64,000 bases of DNA, from assembly GCF_963678635.1 (NCBI RefSeq), contig NC_087067.1:23815547-23879546 (forward strand). The letters are read 5' to 3'. The notes under the pieces are model-generated. The model ran no database searches. It was not told the DNA's origin and was given only the letters and a program-made list of their open reading frames with translations. How positions within the stretch are numbered: position 1 is the first letter of the stretch; each line of letters opens with the position of its first letter. The position numbers and the translations under genes were made by a program. Below, piece after piece: positions 22,379 through 33,284 of the stretch. The DNA is from Symsagittifera roscoffensis. Lineage: Eukaryota > Xenacoelomorpha > Acoela > Convolutidae.

Positions 22379-22524
22379 TTTTTTGCCCTATTTCCATCCA
22401 AAATCGTAAGAAAATATAAGCCTTGTTTGAAGTATCCTTTAATTTGCAAACCAATGTTGTAGTGGTGCTTTCACCGTATCTAATATTTTCTTACGATTTT
22501 GGACGATGTAAATAGGGCAAAAAA
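22379..22524. repeat. Inverted repeat with ITPK1 coding segment in its loop
   Basis: The left arm, 22379-22418, and right arm, 22483-22524, are near-perfect reverse complements about 40 bp long; both contain AAATCGTAAGAAAATAT or its complement, and TTTTTTGCCCTATTT or its complement. The loop carries 22426-22472, which repeats ITPK1 coding bases 23026-23074 with few differences, in sense orientation. The right arm ends 65 bp before the ITPK1 start codon. Confidence 0.85.
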
Positions 22525-22571
22525 TATCATATGTTCAATAAATTTTTTCAAATATAGGTTCAATTTTCAGT

Positions 22572-22585
22572 GTTTTCGTTTTCAG
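22572..22585 (+). promoter_or_regulatory. Pyrimidine-AG acceptor before ITPK1 start
   Basis: GTTTTCGTTTTCAG ends three bases before the chosen ATG. A second CAG lies 15 bases upstream (CAATTTTCAG). The form fits a cis- or trans-splice acceptor and supports starting the protein at 22589. Confidence 0.5.
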
Positions 22586-22588
22586 AAA

Positions 22589-23620
22589 ATGTACGAAACT
22601 TTTAGAATTGGAGTATGGGTCACCAAAGTAAAATTAAATAAATTGAGAATCGATCAGTTCATGGAGTTCCTGAAACCACACAATATCGAAATCGCCATTA
22701 TTGCTGACGATTTCTGCCAACTGTTACCTGAAATTGACATATCAAAAATTGATTTTCTTCTATACAAACTTTCCGACAGCATTCTGACAGCAAAATCAGT
22801 TGAAGAAATTTGGAAAATGGTGAGAGATTTCTGTGCAAAACATCCGGCAATAGACTTATTCGACGATGTTGAAATGTCCTGGACACTTCTGAACCGCATC
22901 AAAACGAACGAGCTGATTATACGAACGTGTAGGGAACTTGGCTGTATTGTAAATTGTTTTCCGAGTGTGGAAGCCAAATCGTCTTCAGTGCAGCAAGATC
23001 TGAGCGATTTTGTGGCGAGTCATGATTTGAAGTATCCTTTAATATGCAAACCAATGTTATGTAGTGGTGCTTCAGAGGCTCATAGGATGACGTTAGTTTT
23101 CACCGAGATGCAATTGGTGAAGTATTTGCAGAGCAATCCGCAAGCTGAAGTTTCAATTCAGAGGTTTATTAATCACGATTCGTGTCTCATTAAAGTTTAC
23201 GTTATCGGAACACATATCTTCATCTGTCAGCGACCTTCTGTCAAAAACTTCCACCCTTCATCTTACCCTGAAGTCTACCTCAATTTTCTGACACCCGAAG
23301 TCTCTAAGCCTAACAGCACAAGCGATTTGATTGGTGAACGGACTAAAGTTAACGTGGATAAAAGCGTGATGAAAAAACTCGTTCATGAATTTGTTCAACT
23401 GACTCAGCTTTCCCTATTCGGCATGGACTTAATCATGTGTCGTGATACTAGAAATTACTACGTAATAGACGTAAATCATTTCCCTGGTTATGAGGATCTG
23501 TTTAGAAATTACCCGGTTGAATATGTTTTTGAAATGTTTCTGTCATTGTTTAGAAGAGCGCGAGACAACACGCTATTTCCAATAAATATCGAAGAATTCC
23601 ATGTTCATGAAGTTAGCTAA
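22589..23620 (+). CDS. ITPK1: Inositol-tetrakisphosphate 1-kinase
   Basis: A 343-residue ATP-grasp kinase. ITPK1 phosphorylates inositol tris- and tetrakisphosphates, using ATP, in the route to higher inositol phosphates. Collinear landmarks are FRIGVWVTKVKLNKL at the N-terminus, YPLICKPM with ATP-binding Lys154, SEAHRM with His165, RFINHDSCLIKVYVIG (about 194-207), CQRPSVKNF, and the metal site FGMDLIM (Asp280) with VIDVNHFPGYE (Asp294, Asn296). The last three match the Mg ligands of characterised ITPK1 proteins. The HGT triplet after the ATP-binding Lys in vertebrates reads SGA here. The frame is open 30 codons further upstream, but that part translates the inverted repeat and an acceptor, so I start at ATG 22589. 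The coding region is intronless. C-terminally it lacks the long tail of the human protein. Confidence 0.95.
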   Translation: MYETFRIGVWVTKVKLNKLRIDQFMEFLKPHNIEIAIIADDFCQLLPEIDISKIDFLLYKLSDSILTAKSVEEIWKMVRDFCAKHPAIDLFDDVEMSWTLLNRIKTNELIIRTCRELGCIVNCFPSVEAKSSSVQQDLSDFVASHDLKYPLICKPMLCSGASEAHRMTLVFTEMQLVKYLQSNPQAEVSIQRFINHDSCLIKVYVIGTHIFICQRPSVKNFHPSSYPEVYLNFLTPEVSKPNSTSDLIGERTKVNVDKSVMKKLVHEFVQLTQLSLFGMDLIMCRDTRNYYVIDVNHFPGYEDLFRNYPVEYVFEMFLSLFRRARDNTLFPINIEEFHVHEVS

Positions 23621-23639
23621 GAAAGAATGGTAAATTCCC

Positions 23640-24079
23640 AAAGACAATGATTATTTCTATTTTAGCCTTCAAATAGATTTTTATTTTGGTACATTTGCGC
23701 CTCAATATAATTTAAAAAATATTATTAGATCGTTTTCAAGTGTTGGTGAACAATGTTAATTTCCACATATTTAAGTGTTTTTTTCGTTTTATTTTTAGGG
23801 AAACTCTCAAAACTTGGGTTCTTTCAGATTAAAGTCACTCATAACAAACTTTCTATCCCCATCAACCAAATGGACACTTCCCATAATGGTCAAATCATAG
23901 CGCGAGGAGAGGGCTATAATGGGAAAGATCTAGAATTTTTCACCGTAATTTTTTGGCAGCATGACTTGATTCATTTTATGTTCAATTCAAATTCATTTTT
24001 AAATGGAAACCTAAATACGTTCTCCAAAAACCAAATGAAAACTTGAGCGAAAAAACGCGAAGGACTTCGAGTTAGAAAA
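23640..24079. other. 3' flank of ITPK1; no gene
   Basis: AT-rich. An open frame at 23753-24046 has no domain or coding signature and is left out. Confidence 0.35.
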
Positions 24080-24089
24080 GTGAAATTCT

Positions 24090-24300
24090 CTATCTTTATA
24101 TATCTATCTCTCTATATCTATCTCTCTATCTACCTATATATCTGTCTGTCTGTGTCTGTCTGTCTGTGTCTATCTGTGTCTGTCTGTCTGTCTGCCTGCC
24201 TGCCTGCCTGCCTGTCTGTGTCTGTATCAATCTATCTGTCTATCTATCTATCTGTCCATCTATATATCTATCTTTTTATCGACCTTTCTATCTCTACATC
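24090..24300. repeat. (TCTA/TCTG)n microsatellite
   Basis: About 200 bp of TCTA, TCTG and TGCC units. Frames through it encode Leu/Tyr/Ser/Cys low-complexity strings with no meaning. Confidence 0.95.
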
Positions 24301-24439
24301 AGTTATTGGCTCAATTTTACATGGAACAAGTTAACATCTACATGGACAAGAAAATTTTGAGTCAACATCTGGAAAAAAAATTTCAGATTGTTATAATCAG
24401 TTTTTTGTTTATAATTTAAATCATTGATTAAATTTTTCA

Positions 24440-26428
24440 AGGTCATGCTAGGTTTGCGTCATCCTTGAAGTGAAGCTCGAATGCTTTTTTTCAAGATTTT
24501 ATAGGAACGCAAGTTTTTTTGAAGAGTTCCTAATCTATCTATGCATTATTTAATTGGCGTTTCACGTGAGACATGTTTAAGAAGTCCCTATGTCGACATA
24601 TTTTAGAAGTCCCTATGTTGACATATTTAAGCTTTTAGACCGCATTTTTTTGCATGTTTAATGAAAAATTTTCTTCACGTTTAAGCTATATCGTATTTTG
24701 TAATGCTTAAGGAATTTCACTTGACAAATGTTGAAGAAGTCGCTATGTTGATCTGTTAAATGGCCAAAACATTGAAGGGTTGAAATGTTTTCTCAAGTCG
24801 ACCTTTTAAAATCTATTTAGGGGCGAATGCTTTAACTCATTTTTTAACTTGCATTTTTTCTATATTCGCAACGTAAAACTATCAAGTTTTTGTATCACCA
24901 TTTTTTGAATCTGTATTTTATTTTTTCAATCTTATAGTGGAAGCTGCCGGGTTACACCCAGGAGTTGCATATCTGGCGTCCAAGTACGATGGCTCAAATC
25001 CTTTTGGTTTTCAAGATAGGCCGTTTTTCATGATTTTTTATGTTTTTTTAAAAAAACATTCGATATAAAATAAAGTAACCAAATTTGAGTTTCTCAACCC
25101 TGTAGTGGCGTGCTGTCAGAGTACGCTCAGGGGTTGCAAAGCTGGCCTCTAAATATGGTTGCTCAAATCCTTCTGGTTTTCGAGATATGGCCTTTTTATG
25201 GTTTTTTTTTCAAAAATAAATTTATTTCAAAAAAATAGATATAATATTAAGTAACCTATTTTGAAATTCTCATCCCTCAAGTGGAGTACTTTCAGTGAAA
25301 ATCAGGATTTGCAAAGATGGCGTACAAATATGACTGCTCAATTCGTTTTGGTTTTCTAGATATGGCGTTTTTTTTTTCAATATTCAAAAAAAATTAGATT
25401 TCAAACAAAGTAACCGAACTTGAAACTCTCAACCCTATGGTGGGGTGTTGTCAGGGTATACTCAGGAGTTACAAAGCTGGCGTCAAAATATGACTGCTCA
25501 AATCTTTTTTGTTATGAGATATGGCGTTTAATGGTTTTTCATTTTTTTTTTTTTTTTTTTTCAAAAAAAAAGTTTGATATAAAATAAACTAACCGAACTT
25601 GAACTTCTCAACCCTATAGTGGGGTACTGTCAGGTTATACTCAGGAGTTGCAAATCTGGCGTCCAAGTTTGACTGCTCAAATCATTTTGGTTTTCGTGAT
25701 ATGGAGTTTTTCATGATTTCTTTTTTGTTCAAAAAAACTTAGATATAAAACAAAATTAATTGAACTCAAAACTTTCAACCTTTTGTTGGTGTGCTGTCGG
25801 GGTACACTCAGGGATTGCAATTCTTCTCTTCAAATGTGACTATCAATATCTTTTGGTTTCTGAGATTTGGCTCCATTCTATAATTTTTCCCTTTTTGTTT
25901 AAAAAAACTTGAATTAAAAAACTAACCGATCTTGAAATTCTCTACCGTAATGGTGGGGTAGTGTCAGGGTAGAATCAGGGAGTACTGTCAAGGTACAAAT
26001 TGGGGGTACTCTCAGTGACTCTAAGATTTACTATCAGGCTACTTCAAGGGGTACTGTCAGGGCCTCTAACCTTTACTGCTCAAATCTTTTTGTTTTAGAG
26101 ATATGGCGTTTCTCATGATTTTTTCAAAAAAAACTTTGATCTTAAAATAAGTAGTATAACTTGAAGTTCTTAACCCTATGGTGGGATGCTGCCAGGGAAC
26201 CATTTGGGGTCGCAAATCTGGCCTCTAATCTTATTTGCAAATCAATTTGTTTTTCGAGATAAGGTTTTTTTAATGAAAAAGAAACTCCTGATAGATGAGC
26301 CCAGTTTGTCTTCGTGGTTGCATTAAATAGGGTCACTAAAATATCGTTGTTTTAGAGCATGTTTTAAAAAGCTATTTTTTGCGTTCAACGATCTGTTGGA
26401 AGCACCGTAGTTGCGAATCATGCGCTAG
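24440..26428 (+). mobile_element. Helitron-like element with ~165-bp tandem array
   Basis: A leader (24440-24920) with repeated ATGTTTAAGAAGTCCCTATG and GTTTAAGCTATATCGTATT is followed by about eight monomers of 160-180 bp (24925-26270). Monomers carry CTGTCAGGGTACTCTCAGGG, TTGCAAATCTGGC, ATATGACTGCTCAAATC and TTTTCGAGATATGGCG. The right tail ends GGAAGCACCGTAGTTGC, then CATGCGCTAG, then T, which fits a Helitron 3' terminus. The 5' TC end was not located, and no Rep or helicase is present, so it would be non-autonomous. Confidence 0.55.
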
Positions 26429-26429
26429 T

Positions 26430-27860
26430 TTTTTTCATTTTCAATTTAGTTCACATTGTAATAGATGACTTTGCGTTGCCATCGTAACAGTTTTGTAACC
26501 AACCTTTTGTTTTTCATTTTGCATGGTGCTTCTTTTTTACGCATGTAATTAGCAATCGTTATCATATTGGAACATGAACTTTTTTGATTAACTACTTGTT
26601 TAACTAAAACACCTTGAACAATTTAATCAACTTTCTGATTTTGGCAAAAAAAACATCTTTTGAGCATGTCTGCTTTTCAAATAACCTTTCCAATTGAAAT
26701 TTGTTTTTATGTTGGTTGAGAATTTACCAGCTCTAATTTAGTTCATTTTATGAGATTTTGTTTGCTGTTTCAATTTTTTTTGTGTAAAAGTTTGATTGGT
26801 GTAAAAGCATGGTTGATGGTTATTTTTCATTGACATTTTTTAAATGGTGTAAGTTTTATCAGGCTAGTTAAAACTCTGTTAGTGTTTTTTCAATAGTAAT
26901 TCAACAGTGGCAGATACTCAACTGGTATGTGTTCCTCATAATGAACTTTTGCAAATCGAGGTACATATGAAAATTCTGATATTTGTTTCAACGCTCTTTG
27001 AGGCTTTCATCTCATTGTCTGTCGGCTAGCTTGCCTTAGGCTAGCTTGTCTGTCCGTTAGCCTGAGTATTGTGTACGGTTTACGGGAGTTTTTTTTAAAA
27101 TTTGTAGCGACAGTAAAACTTTTTGGTTTTACTGATATGATGAAATAAAGAATAAGGTAAATTATTAAAAATGGAAATTAGAAACAGCTACTGGATGCCA
27201 CCGCTCTTAGTTTTTGGGATTCTTTATTTGTTAATGTTTTATAAACAAAAGCAATTATTTTTGGTTACGGTCTAACTCGGAATTTCGAAACTTAATGAAA
27301 AAACGTTTTGAAAATCTTAGAAATAGTTTATTTTCTTTTTCAGATTTAATTTCGAACTTAAGATTAAGACCGTTTATCCACGGGGGAAAGGACTAGTACA
27401 AGAGCTGTACAGCTCATCACGGCGAACCGCTATTGCGCCCCTGTTTAAGAACTACATGCAATTTTTTTTGGTTATTTTTCTGGGCTGGGTATTGTTGCTT
27501 CACCCTCAAGCAACGAGCACTGATCATGGTGGGCTTCGAACATCCGACCTTCCGCTTGATAGCGGGAAGCTTAAACACGGTTGAGACTCAACCGCGAAAT
27601 TCTAAGTTTCTGTAAATTGGGAGATTGTTTTGCATTTTTTTTAATGTTTCAGATTTAATTGTTTCCTATCCAGAATTCTCGAAAAAATAGTTGATCGAGC
27701 ATGGAGCTCTCTTATCAGAGCGTTTTTTTTAACCGTGAATGATTTCATTAAACTGTGATGTTTTGATGATACACCGACAAAATTAATTTCCAAAAGTTTT
27801 TTTTTCAAATTTTATGAGAGCTAGGCAATCTTTGATTCTGAGCTTTTCTGGACTGAGGTA
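26430..27860. other. No gene recognised
   Basis: AT-rich sequence with a CTAGCTTG/TGTCTGTC patch near 27020. Short frames show no domain. Confidence 0.35.
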
Positions 27861-27861
27861 T

Positions 27862-29749
27862 ACTCTCTCCAGGGTTGCAAAAAACATGATTCTGACAAAA
27901 CAAAACGTTTTAAAAACGTTTTAAACTTGTTTAACACAAAAAAAATATTCATAATTGACAAAAATTAGCTGCTCAGCACATGTTTTATGAAAATTAGTTT
28001 TTCAAGTTTTTCCATGCCAAGACGGTTTCGAAAGTCGTCTTGGATATAGCCCATTGTCAAAAACATTTCTTTGAGACCAGCTGAACTGGGAGACAGTTTT
28101 TCCATCTTCAATGCGATTTCCCCAATTTCCTTCGAAATCTTCCCAATAGCTAATTGATACTTCAAAAAATTTTAAAGGGTAAATTTTTGTGTATTTTTAG
28201 AATACAATTTTTAGAACCGGTAAGGTCTCTCCAATAATGTTAATGACTTCACTGTTGCATTCCGGATGCTTCGCTTTGATCTAGTCGATGACACGCTTGC
28301 GTTCATTCTCCGTTAAATCTTCGCCGAAATACAAAGGGCCTAACAAATAGGCAGCGAACTGCGAATTCCAACCACTCTCGGCGTTCCATGCCTCGTTCAC
28401 GAAAACTGTCGAGCAGTTTTTTCCATGCCCAAACGGCGTCGGCAACAGTGCTGTTGTTTGATTGCATAAGATAAGATCTAAGCACTCGGATACAGGTTTG
28501 GGAACAGCGTAAGCATCCTCCACATTTTTGTAAATAACGATATCTTTTAACAACTTCGCTACTTCAGCTGCCGGACCTTTCTGATTTTTTCGGGGCTTTG
28601 ATCAGCATACTGCTTCATAAATGTCCATGAATTCAAATACCAATTGAGCAAGTTAACACAGCTGCTCCATCGTACTTCACTCGGTAGAAGCGGTTTTCTC
28701 ATGTTTTCTGGTTGAAATCCAGTTATTCGGCAGCTGATTGTTCAGAAAAATTTTTGCTATTGCTACAACTTTCTATACCAATAGGCCAGGCTGTAAGTCA
28801 TGCGCCAATCAGTTCAGTTGGTGGGCAGCACATCCGTTAGTTATGAGGGTTGGTTTCTGGTCCGGACACAATTTGCGCAGTTTTTTTCATGTTTTCAGCA
28901 TTGTCTGATACCAGGCCCAAAATGGTAAATTCGAACTTTTTTTCAATATTTTCGATTCCTTCCATGACCACTTCACACAAAAATTCGGAAATTTGGTTTT
29001 TGTCACTCATGTATTTGATAGAAACAATATAAGTTTTCTGATAGTCTTGGATACAGAAACCGAATATAGACTTATTGTTGACATTCATCTCCAACAGCCG
29101 ACTGATAAAGTGACGAGTTGACCCGTTAGCTTTTCTGCAGTGGTTTTCCGTAACTCGGAGTAGACAGAATCGAGTTGATTACCACCAATTTGTGCTCTAT
29201 TTGGAGGAGAATAACCGGGATGTAAAGCTTGGATCATGTCTTGGAATTCTTGGTTTTCAACATCTCTAAATGGTGTGTTCGAAGAATAGAAGTAACGAGC
29301 AACAGATGAATCGAGCTTCCGTTTCTCTTCAGGTGTTGTTTTGGTAACAAGTGATTCCACAGTGCCTGGTTTCGGTTGCTTGAAACTGATAGGCTGCACT
29401 GCCACGAGATCCTTGTGTTCATCGTTAAAATGCTTCTTCATTCATGCAACCAACCCAGCCATTTCTTTGTTACAATGATTGCATCATGCGCGGCCATCGG
29501 GTGATTGAATAAACTCGCTCCAAATTGCATCTCTCTTACAACCAGTAGCCATATTACCTTTGATCTTAAATAAAAAGCCAATTATATTAACTCAATTGTA
29601 TGACGCCCTCAGAAAGCGTTGAAATATTGACCCATCATGGGTCGTTGTTTTAAACGCTGAAATTCGTGTTGTCTGAAACAGTGTTTTAAACGTGTTTAAA
29701 ACATGTTTTAAACAGTCTCTCTTTTAAACATTGCAACCCTGACTCTCTC
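27862..29749 (-). mobile_element. hAT transposon with perfect 8-bp target duplication
   Basis: The element runs 27870-29741 (1872 bp). Ends are CAGGGTTGCAA and its complement TTGCAACCCTG, flanked on both sides by ACTCTCTC (27862-27869 and 29742-29749), the 8-bp duplication typical of hAT. Subterminal TTTTAAAC repeats (for example GTTTTAAACGTG-like units) occur at both ends. It encodes the decayed transposase listed below. At 1.9 kb it is short for an autonomous hAT. Confidence 0.93.
27965..29552 (-). pseudogene. hAT transposase pseudogene
   Basis: On the minus strand: a BED zinc-finger region (DAIWSEF then CNHCNKEMAGL and HFNDEH), the DUF659-like block RYFYSSNTPFRDVENQEF and SPPNR, the catalytic region LVTLSV..W then SIFGFCIQ and LGLVSDNAENMKK, then NGCAAHQLN, and the C-terminal dimerisation block LSPSSAGLKEMFLTMG with RNRLGMEKLEKL. 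Reading passes among frames: one stop lies inside the BED domain, a frame change near 29090, stops after NGCAAHQLN, and further breaks between 28560 and 28800 and between 28165 and 28280. It cannot make a full transposase. Confidence 0.85.
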
Positions 29750-30480
29750 CCCATCCAGCGGAGAGCAATGATCGTGGATTTTGAACTATCACTACCAAAC
29801 TTTTGACTGAGGCAAAAGAAGTAGACAATTCATATTCGCTTCTCTTTGTTATGTAATGTTTATTACCAATGAACGAACTGATTTTCCTATTTACGATTTT
29901 TCTCTATTTACGGTTTTATCATGATTTTAGTGAACACGATTTTGAATGGTTTTTTGCTTCAGTTGTTACTGACTGCAAGCTATTTTTGAGTAATTGAAAA
30001 TCATCAGAGGGTTGAAGGATTAAATTTTTTTTTTCAATTTCGTCATGATTTTTTTTGGCTTGATTTATGGTCATAATTTTTGAATTTTTTTGGTCATGGT
30101 TTTTGAAATATTGAAAAACTTATATTCAGCAATATAAAGTTACAGAATGTTTAATTTATCTTAGTAGGTTGACCTGCGCTTTTTTGTTTGGTTGTCGCAA
30201 ATTAATGAATATTCCTAGAACACACTACTATATTTGTTACCATACTTGTAGTTTTTATTTTTTGAACAGTCTGTAACTTAATTGAAATTTCTGTAATAAT
30301 TGAAGGTTCTATAAGCCGAAACCATTTTCTTTTCGATTTTACTGTATGGGCTAAAGTTATATAGGCTTGATTAACTTTAAGTGTGTAGTTCCGACGGCGA
30401 AGTTTATATTTCTTTGCTTCTGTTTTTCAGTAGGCATGGTCGTAAACTTTTTTAAGCTCCATAGTTCAATTTTTTATGAC
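29750..30480. other. No gene recognised
   Basis: AT-rich unique-looking DNA right of the hAT target duplication. Confidence 0.35.
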
Positions 30481-30484
30481 AACA

Positions 30485-30770
30485 GTTTTGGTTTCGGCTC
30501 AACGGGGATCGACCCAAATTTTGTCGCCTCAGTTTCCGCTCGGTAAATGATCCTCAATATTTTTACGGTTGTTTATGAACGTCATCCGAGATTTAAAAAA
30601 AATATAAAATTCTTATACGTGTTTCTTTTTTTGGACTTTTATAAGTAACTTTTTTCAACTTGCTTTTACAAGAAAGTTTTTGACATCTGTCTTTTTTTTA
30701 ATCACTGTCTTGTTCTGCAATGTTCTTTTTGTATCGCAAGTGTTGCGAAGCTTCAATTCACTTCTGCTTG
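30485..30770 (+). repeat. 3' half of family A element
   Basis: The internal block TTCGGCTCAACGGGGATCGACCC and the right end GTATCGCAAGTGTTGCGAAGC (both given in part) match the copy at 14.2-15.4 kb. A left end is not seen in front of it. Confidence 0.5.
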
Positions 30771-30997
30771 AACACTGTAATTGGTAGATCTGGGGTTGGT
30801 AAGTTTCAAAAACCAATATCATGGATATAGTTTTGGCTGAATTATGTTTTTAGTTTTTCTTTCAAATCGATTACATCTGCGATGATTATTTTCATGCCTT
30901 CCAACAGAATTTAATATGCTTTATTTCTGTTTCAGTTTTTTTTCTTTTCTCTTAAAATTTGCAGGATTTGAAAAGGGTTTCTTTCTAAGCTTGTTTT

Positions 30998-31744
30998 ACC
31001 CTTGAGATAAGCAAGGGTTTTGCAATCGAATACTAGACTTTTTCTCGTAATTAATTTTGTTCACTGAATGGTCAAAGTTAGAAATAGTAAATTAAGGTTG
31101 CAGACCATGTCAGTGAACCCAGTTTCCGCAATTATTGCAGCACTCAATTCTTTAATCAAACAAAGTTTCTTAAATCAAACTGGTTTCTTTTATCAAACTA
31201 ACCAAAAAAAAGGCAAAATTTTGAGCTAAAAATGAAATAAAACTACTCTTTTCCTGGTGTTTGCAAATTAAAATTTAAAATTATAGCCCAGGAATGATCA
31301 ATTCTATAATTTTAGTAAAAACAACAGGAAATTAGGATCTTGTTAACTATTCCCCACTTTTGGACCTTGTTAAATATTTCCTCCTATGCATGTATTATTT
31401 TTGACAACCATTTCTGTATAAAATATGCATTTCAAAAATGTCAACAATTAAGTAGGTTTTCATTTTCGCGCGTTCGTATTTGTATTACTCACTGTTTATA
31501 TAATACCCACGTAAAAAGTTTTAAATGGGAATTGTTTCAAGCTATTGAAAATGTGGCCGCCAAAGTTGAATTTCTGAAAATCGAAATAGGGGGGGGGGGG
31601 GGGTAGTTAACAAGATCCGAAAATTAATATTTCGTAATTCGGTTTTCTGAAACCATCCCTGAAATAATATTTATTTTTTTGTGCAATTTTGTAATTTTTG
31701 CACTGCTCTATTTGCAATTGCTTTTCCGCTTCGTTGCGGTGTAA
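30998..31744 (+). mobile_element. Family A element split by a MITE
   Basis: The left end ACCCTTGAGATAAGCAAGGG, then ACTAGACTTTTTCTCG, matches the copy at 14153. A possible decayed right end, TTTTCCGCTTCGTTGCGGTGTAA, lies near 31720. The MITE at 31335-31618 lies inside, so it inserted later. Confidence 0.45.
31327..31626. mobile_element. 284-bp MITE with GGATCTTGTTAACTA inverted ends
   Basis: The element is 31335-31618. GGATCTTGTTAACTA at the left is mirrored by TAGTTAACAAGATCC at the right; the left continues TTCCCC and the right is preceded by a run of about 17 G. Flanks GGAAATTA and GAAAATTA match at seven of eight bases and may be the target duplication. A right end of the same type occurs at 50550-50567. 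Confidence 0.65.
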
Positions 31745-31749
31745 TCCAA

Positions 31750-32810
31750 CAGTTTGCTGTATGAAATTTTTCATTGTTTGTTCAATAAGTATCTTGCTTT
31801 TTGATTTATGATTTTATGATTTTGGTTGATTTTAGAAAATAGATCCACATTGTTGTCGTTTCCGTGTGAAAACCCCATTTCTCTTCAATTTATGCTTAGA
31901 ACGCAAAATTGCAAATACAAGCGAGAAGTTATCTCATTCAAATCGGGGAATCAAAGCGACAGTATTGAACTACGTAATAATTTAAAGTACTTGACATTGC
32001 TATGGGCGCTGCTTAAGAACATTTTTTTAAAGTGATGTTCAAAGAAGCATTCATGTTTTTAGATCTATAAGTAGCTTCTAATACGTTCACCTTAACCTTT
32101 CAGTTTCTTGTCTTTAGGCTCTTTGCAGCAACATGCACAAAAAAAACTAGTCGAGAAAAAATCGACTCAAGTGTAGCTTATCATTTATTGATGCATAACC
32201 GTTTGTTTTCAACTACGAATTGCAGAAGGAATAAAAAGCGGATGTAAAAGTGTAGCTATTGCTAACTCTACAAGTTCTGTTTGAAAAAAGTCTCGTTTTG
32301 TCTTCAATATGGAATATCTTATAACTTTTCCTTCTTTTTTATGTGCAGTAAGGTAACGGTGAAGTTGCGGTGCGATAGGAAAATACTCTTATATTCCTAT
32401 GCTGGAACAAAAATTGTATTTCGTTAATATTTTAATATCCTCATTCGCAATTTTATCATCTATTTGTTTTGTAGCTAGCTAGCTGCAAAGTGTCGCAAAT
32501 TCACATTAGTTGCGCTGCTCAAAAGGGGGATTGTTATATGGAGGCAAATGTGGTGGCACTTGCTAAGTAATCGCAAATATTCCCCTGTTTTTTTGCTACT
32601 ATCAAACAGAAGAGTAGACCATATTTATTATTTAAAGTTTTTCTCTGGAATTCAACTTTCACCGCTGTGAAAAAACAGTAAGTATACCATGCGTATTTTT
32701 TGCCGTTTTTCCCATTCAGTTTCAAAATATCTTCAAATAGTTTTTTTTTACGACTTTACAAGAAAGTGTGGTATATTTTAGCTTGTTTTTTTCATTCACT
32801 CAATTTTCGA
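31750..32810. other. No gene recognised
   Basis: AT-rich. A weak resemblance to the Helitron-like tail (TTTGCAGCAACATGC then AAACTAGTC) lies near 32120. Nothing else stands out. Confidence 0.3.
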
Positions 32811-32814
32811 ATTT

Positions 32815-33010
32815 TTATCTGAACGTTTTTGATGGAAAATTTCAAACCATCTGAAAGATATGATTGGCTGGAGCTCAAATGTCAAAAGAAATCACCTTTC
32901 ATATTTTTTTTGAAGTTATAGGTTTTACAAACTGCTAATTTGGGCAGTTTTGGATAATTAACGCGCGACATATTGCGCTCTTAAAAATTGAAATGAGAAT
33001 TTTGAATTGA
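32815..33010 (+). repeat. Partial family D repeat
   Basis: AACCATCTGAAAGATATGAT, AAGTTATAGG and GGATAATTAACGCGCGACAT follow the internal order of the family D copy that begins 270 bp downstream. Neither end is present. Confidence 0.5.
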
Positions 33011-33284
33011 ATCGTGAAAAATTTAGCTTTACTCCATGAAAACTGGTTTGGAATTTTCATTTAGCGCTTCTTTGCTCTTAAAGTTTTTTCAGCACAAAAT
33101 TAGATTTTTGTTTATATCTGTTTTCCGAAGGCAACTGTTGTCAACTTGCTTAATTCACTAAATTTCTACGCGTTCGATTTGTTCTCACCAAAAACGCGCA
33201 ATTTTTGCAAGAATAAATTTTGTTATGAGTGGTTGTAACATTCTGAGTGCTACTTGCTTCTATCCTTGTTCCAAACTGTTTTTG

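Noticed and set aside
22499-22588. ITPK1 N-terminal extension of 30 codons
   Set aside because: It would translate the right arm of the inverted repeat and two acceptor-like sites, and related proteins begin near the ATG at 22589.
22654-22977. Minus-strand frames opposite ITPK1
   Set aside because: Shadows of ITPK1; the 107-codon frame has no family resemblance.
24080-24360. Frames of 64-84 codons rich in Leu, Ser, Tyr and Cys
   Set aside because: They are translations of the TCTA/TCTG microsatellite.
24925-26270. The ~165-bp arrays as a CRISPR-like array
   Set aside because: Units are diverged throughout without conserved-repeat/unique-spacer alternation, in eukaryotic DNA.
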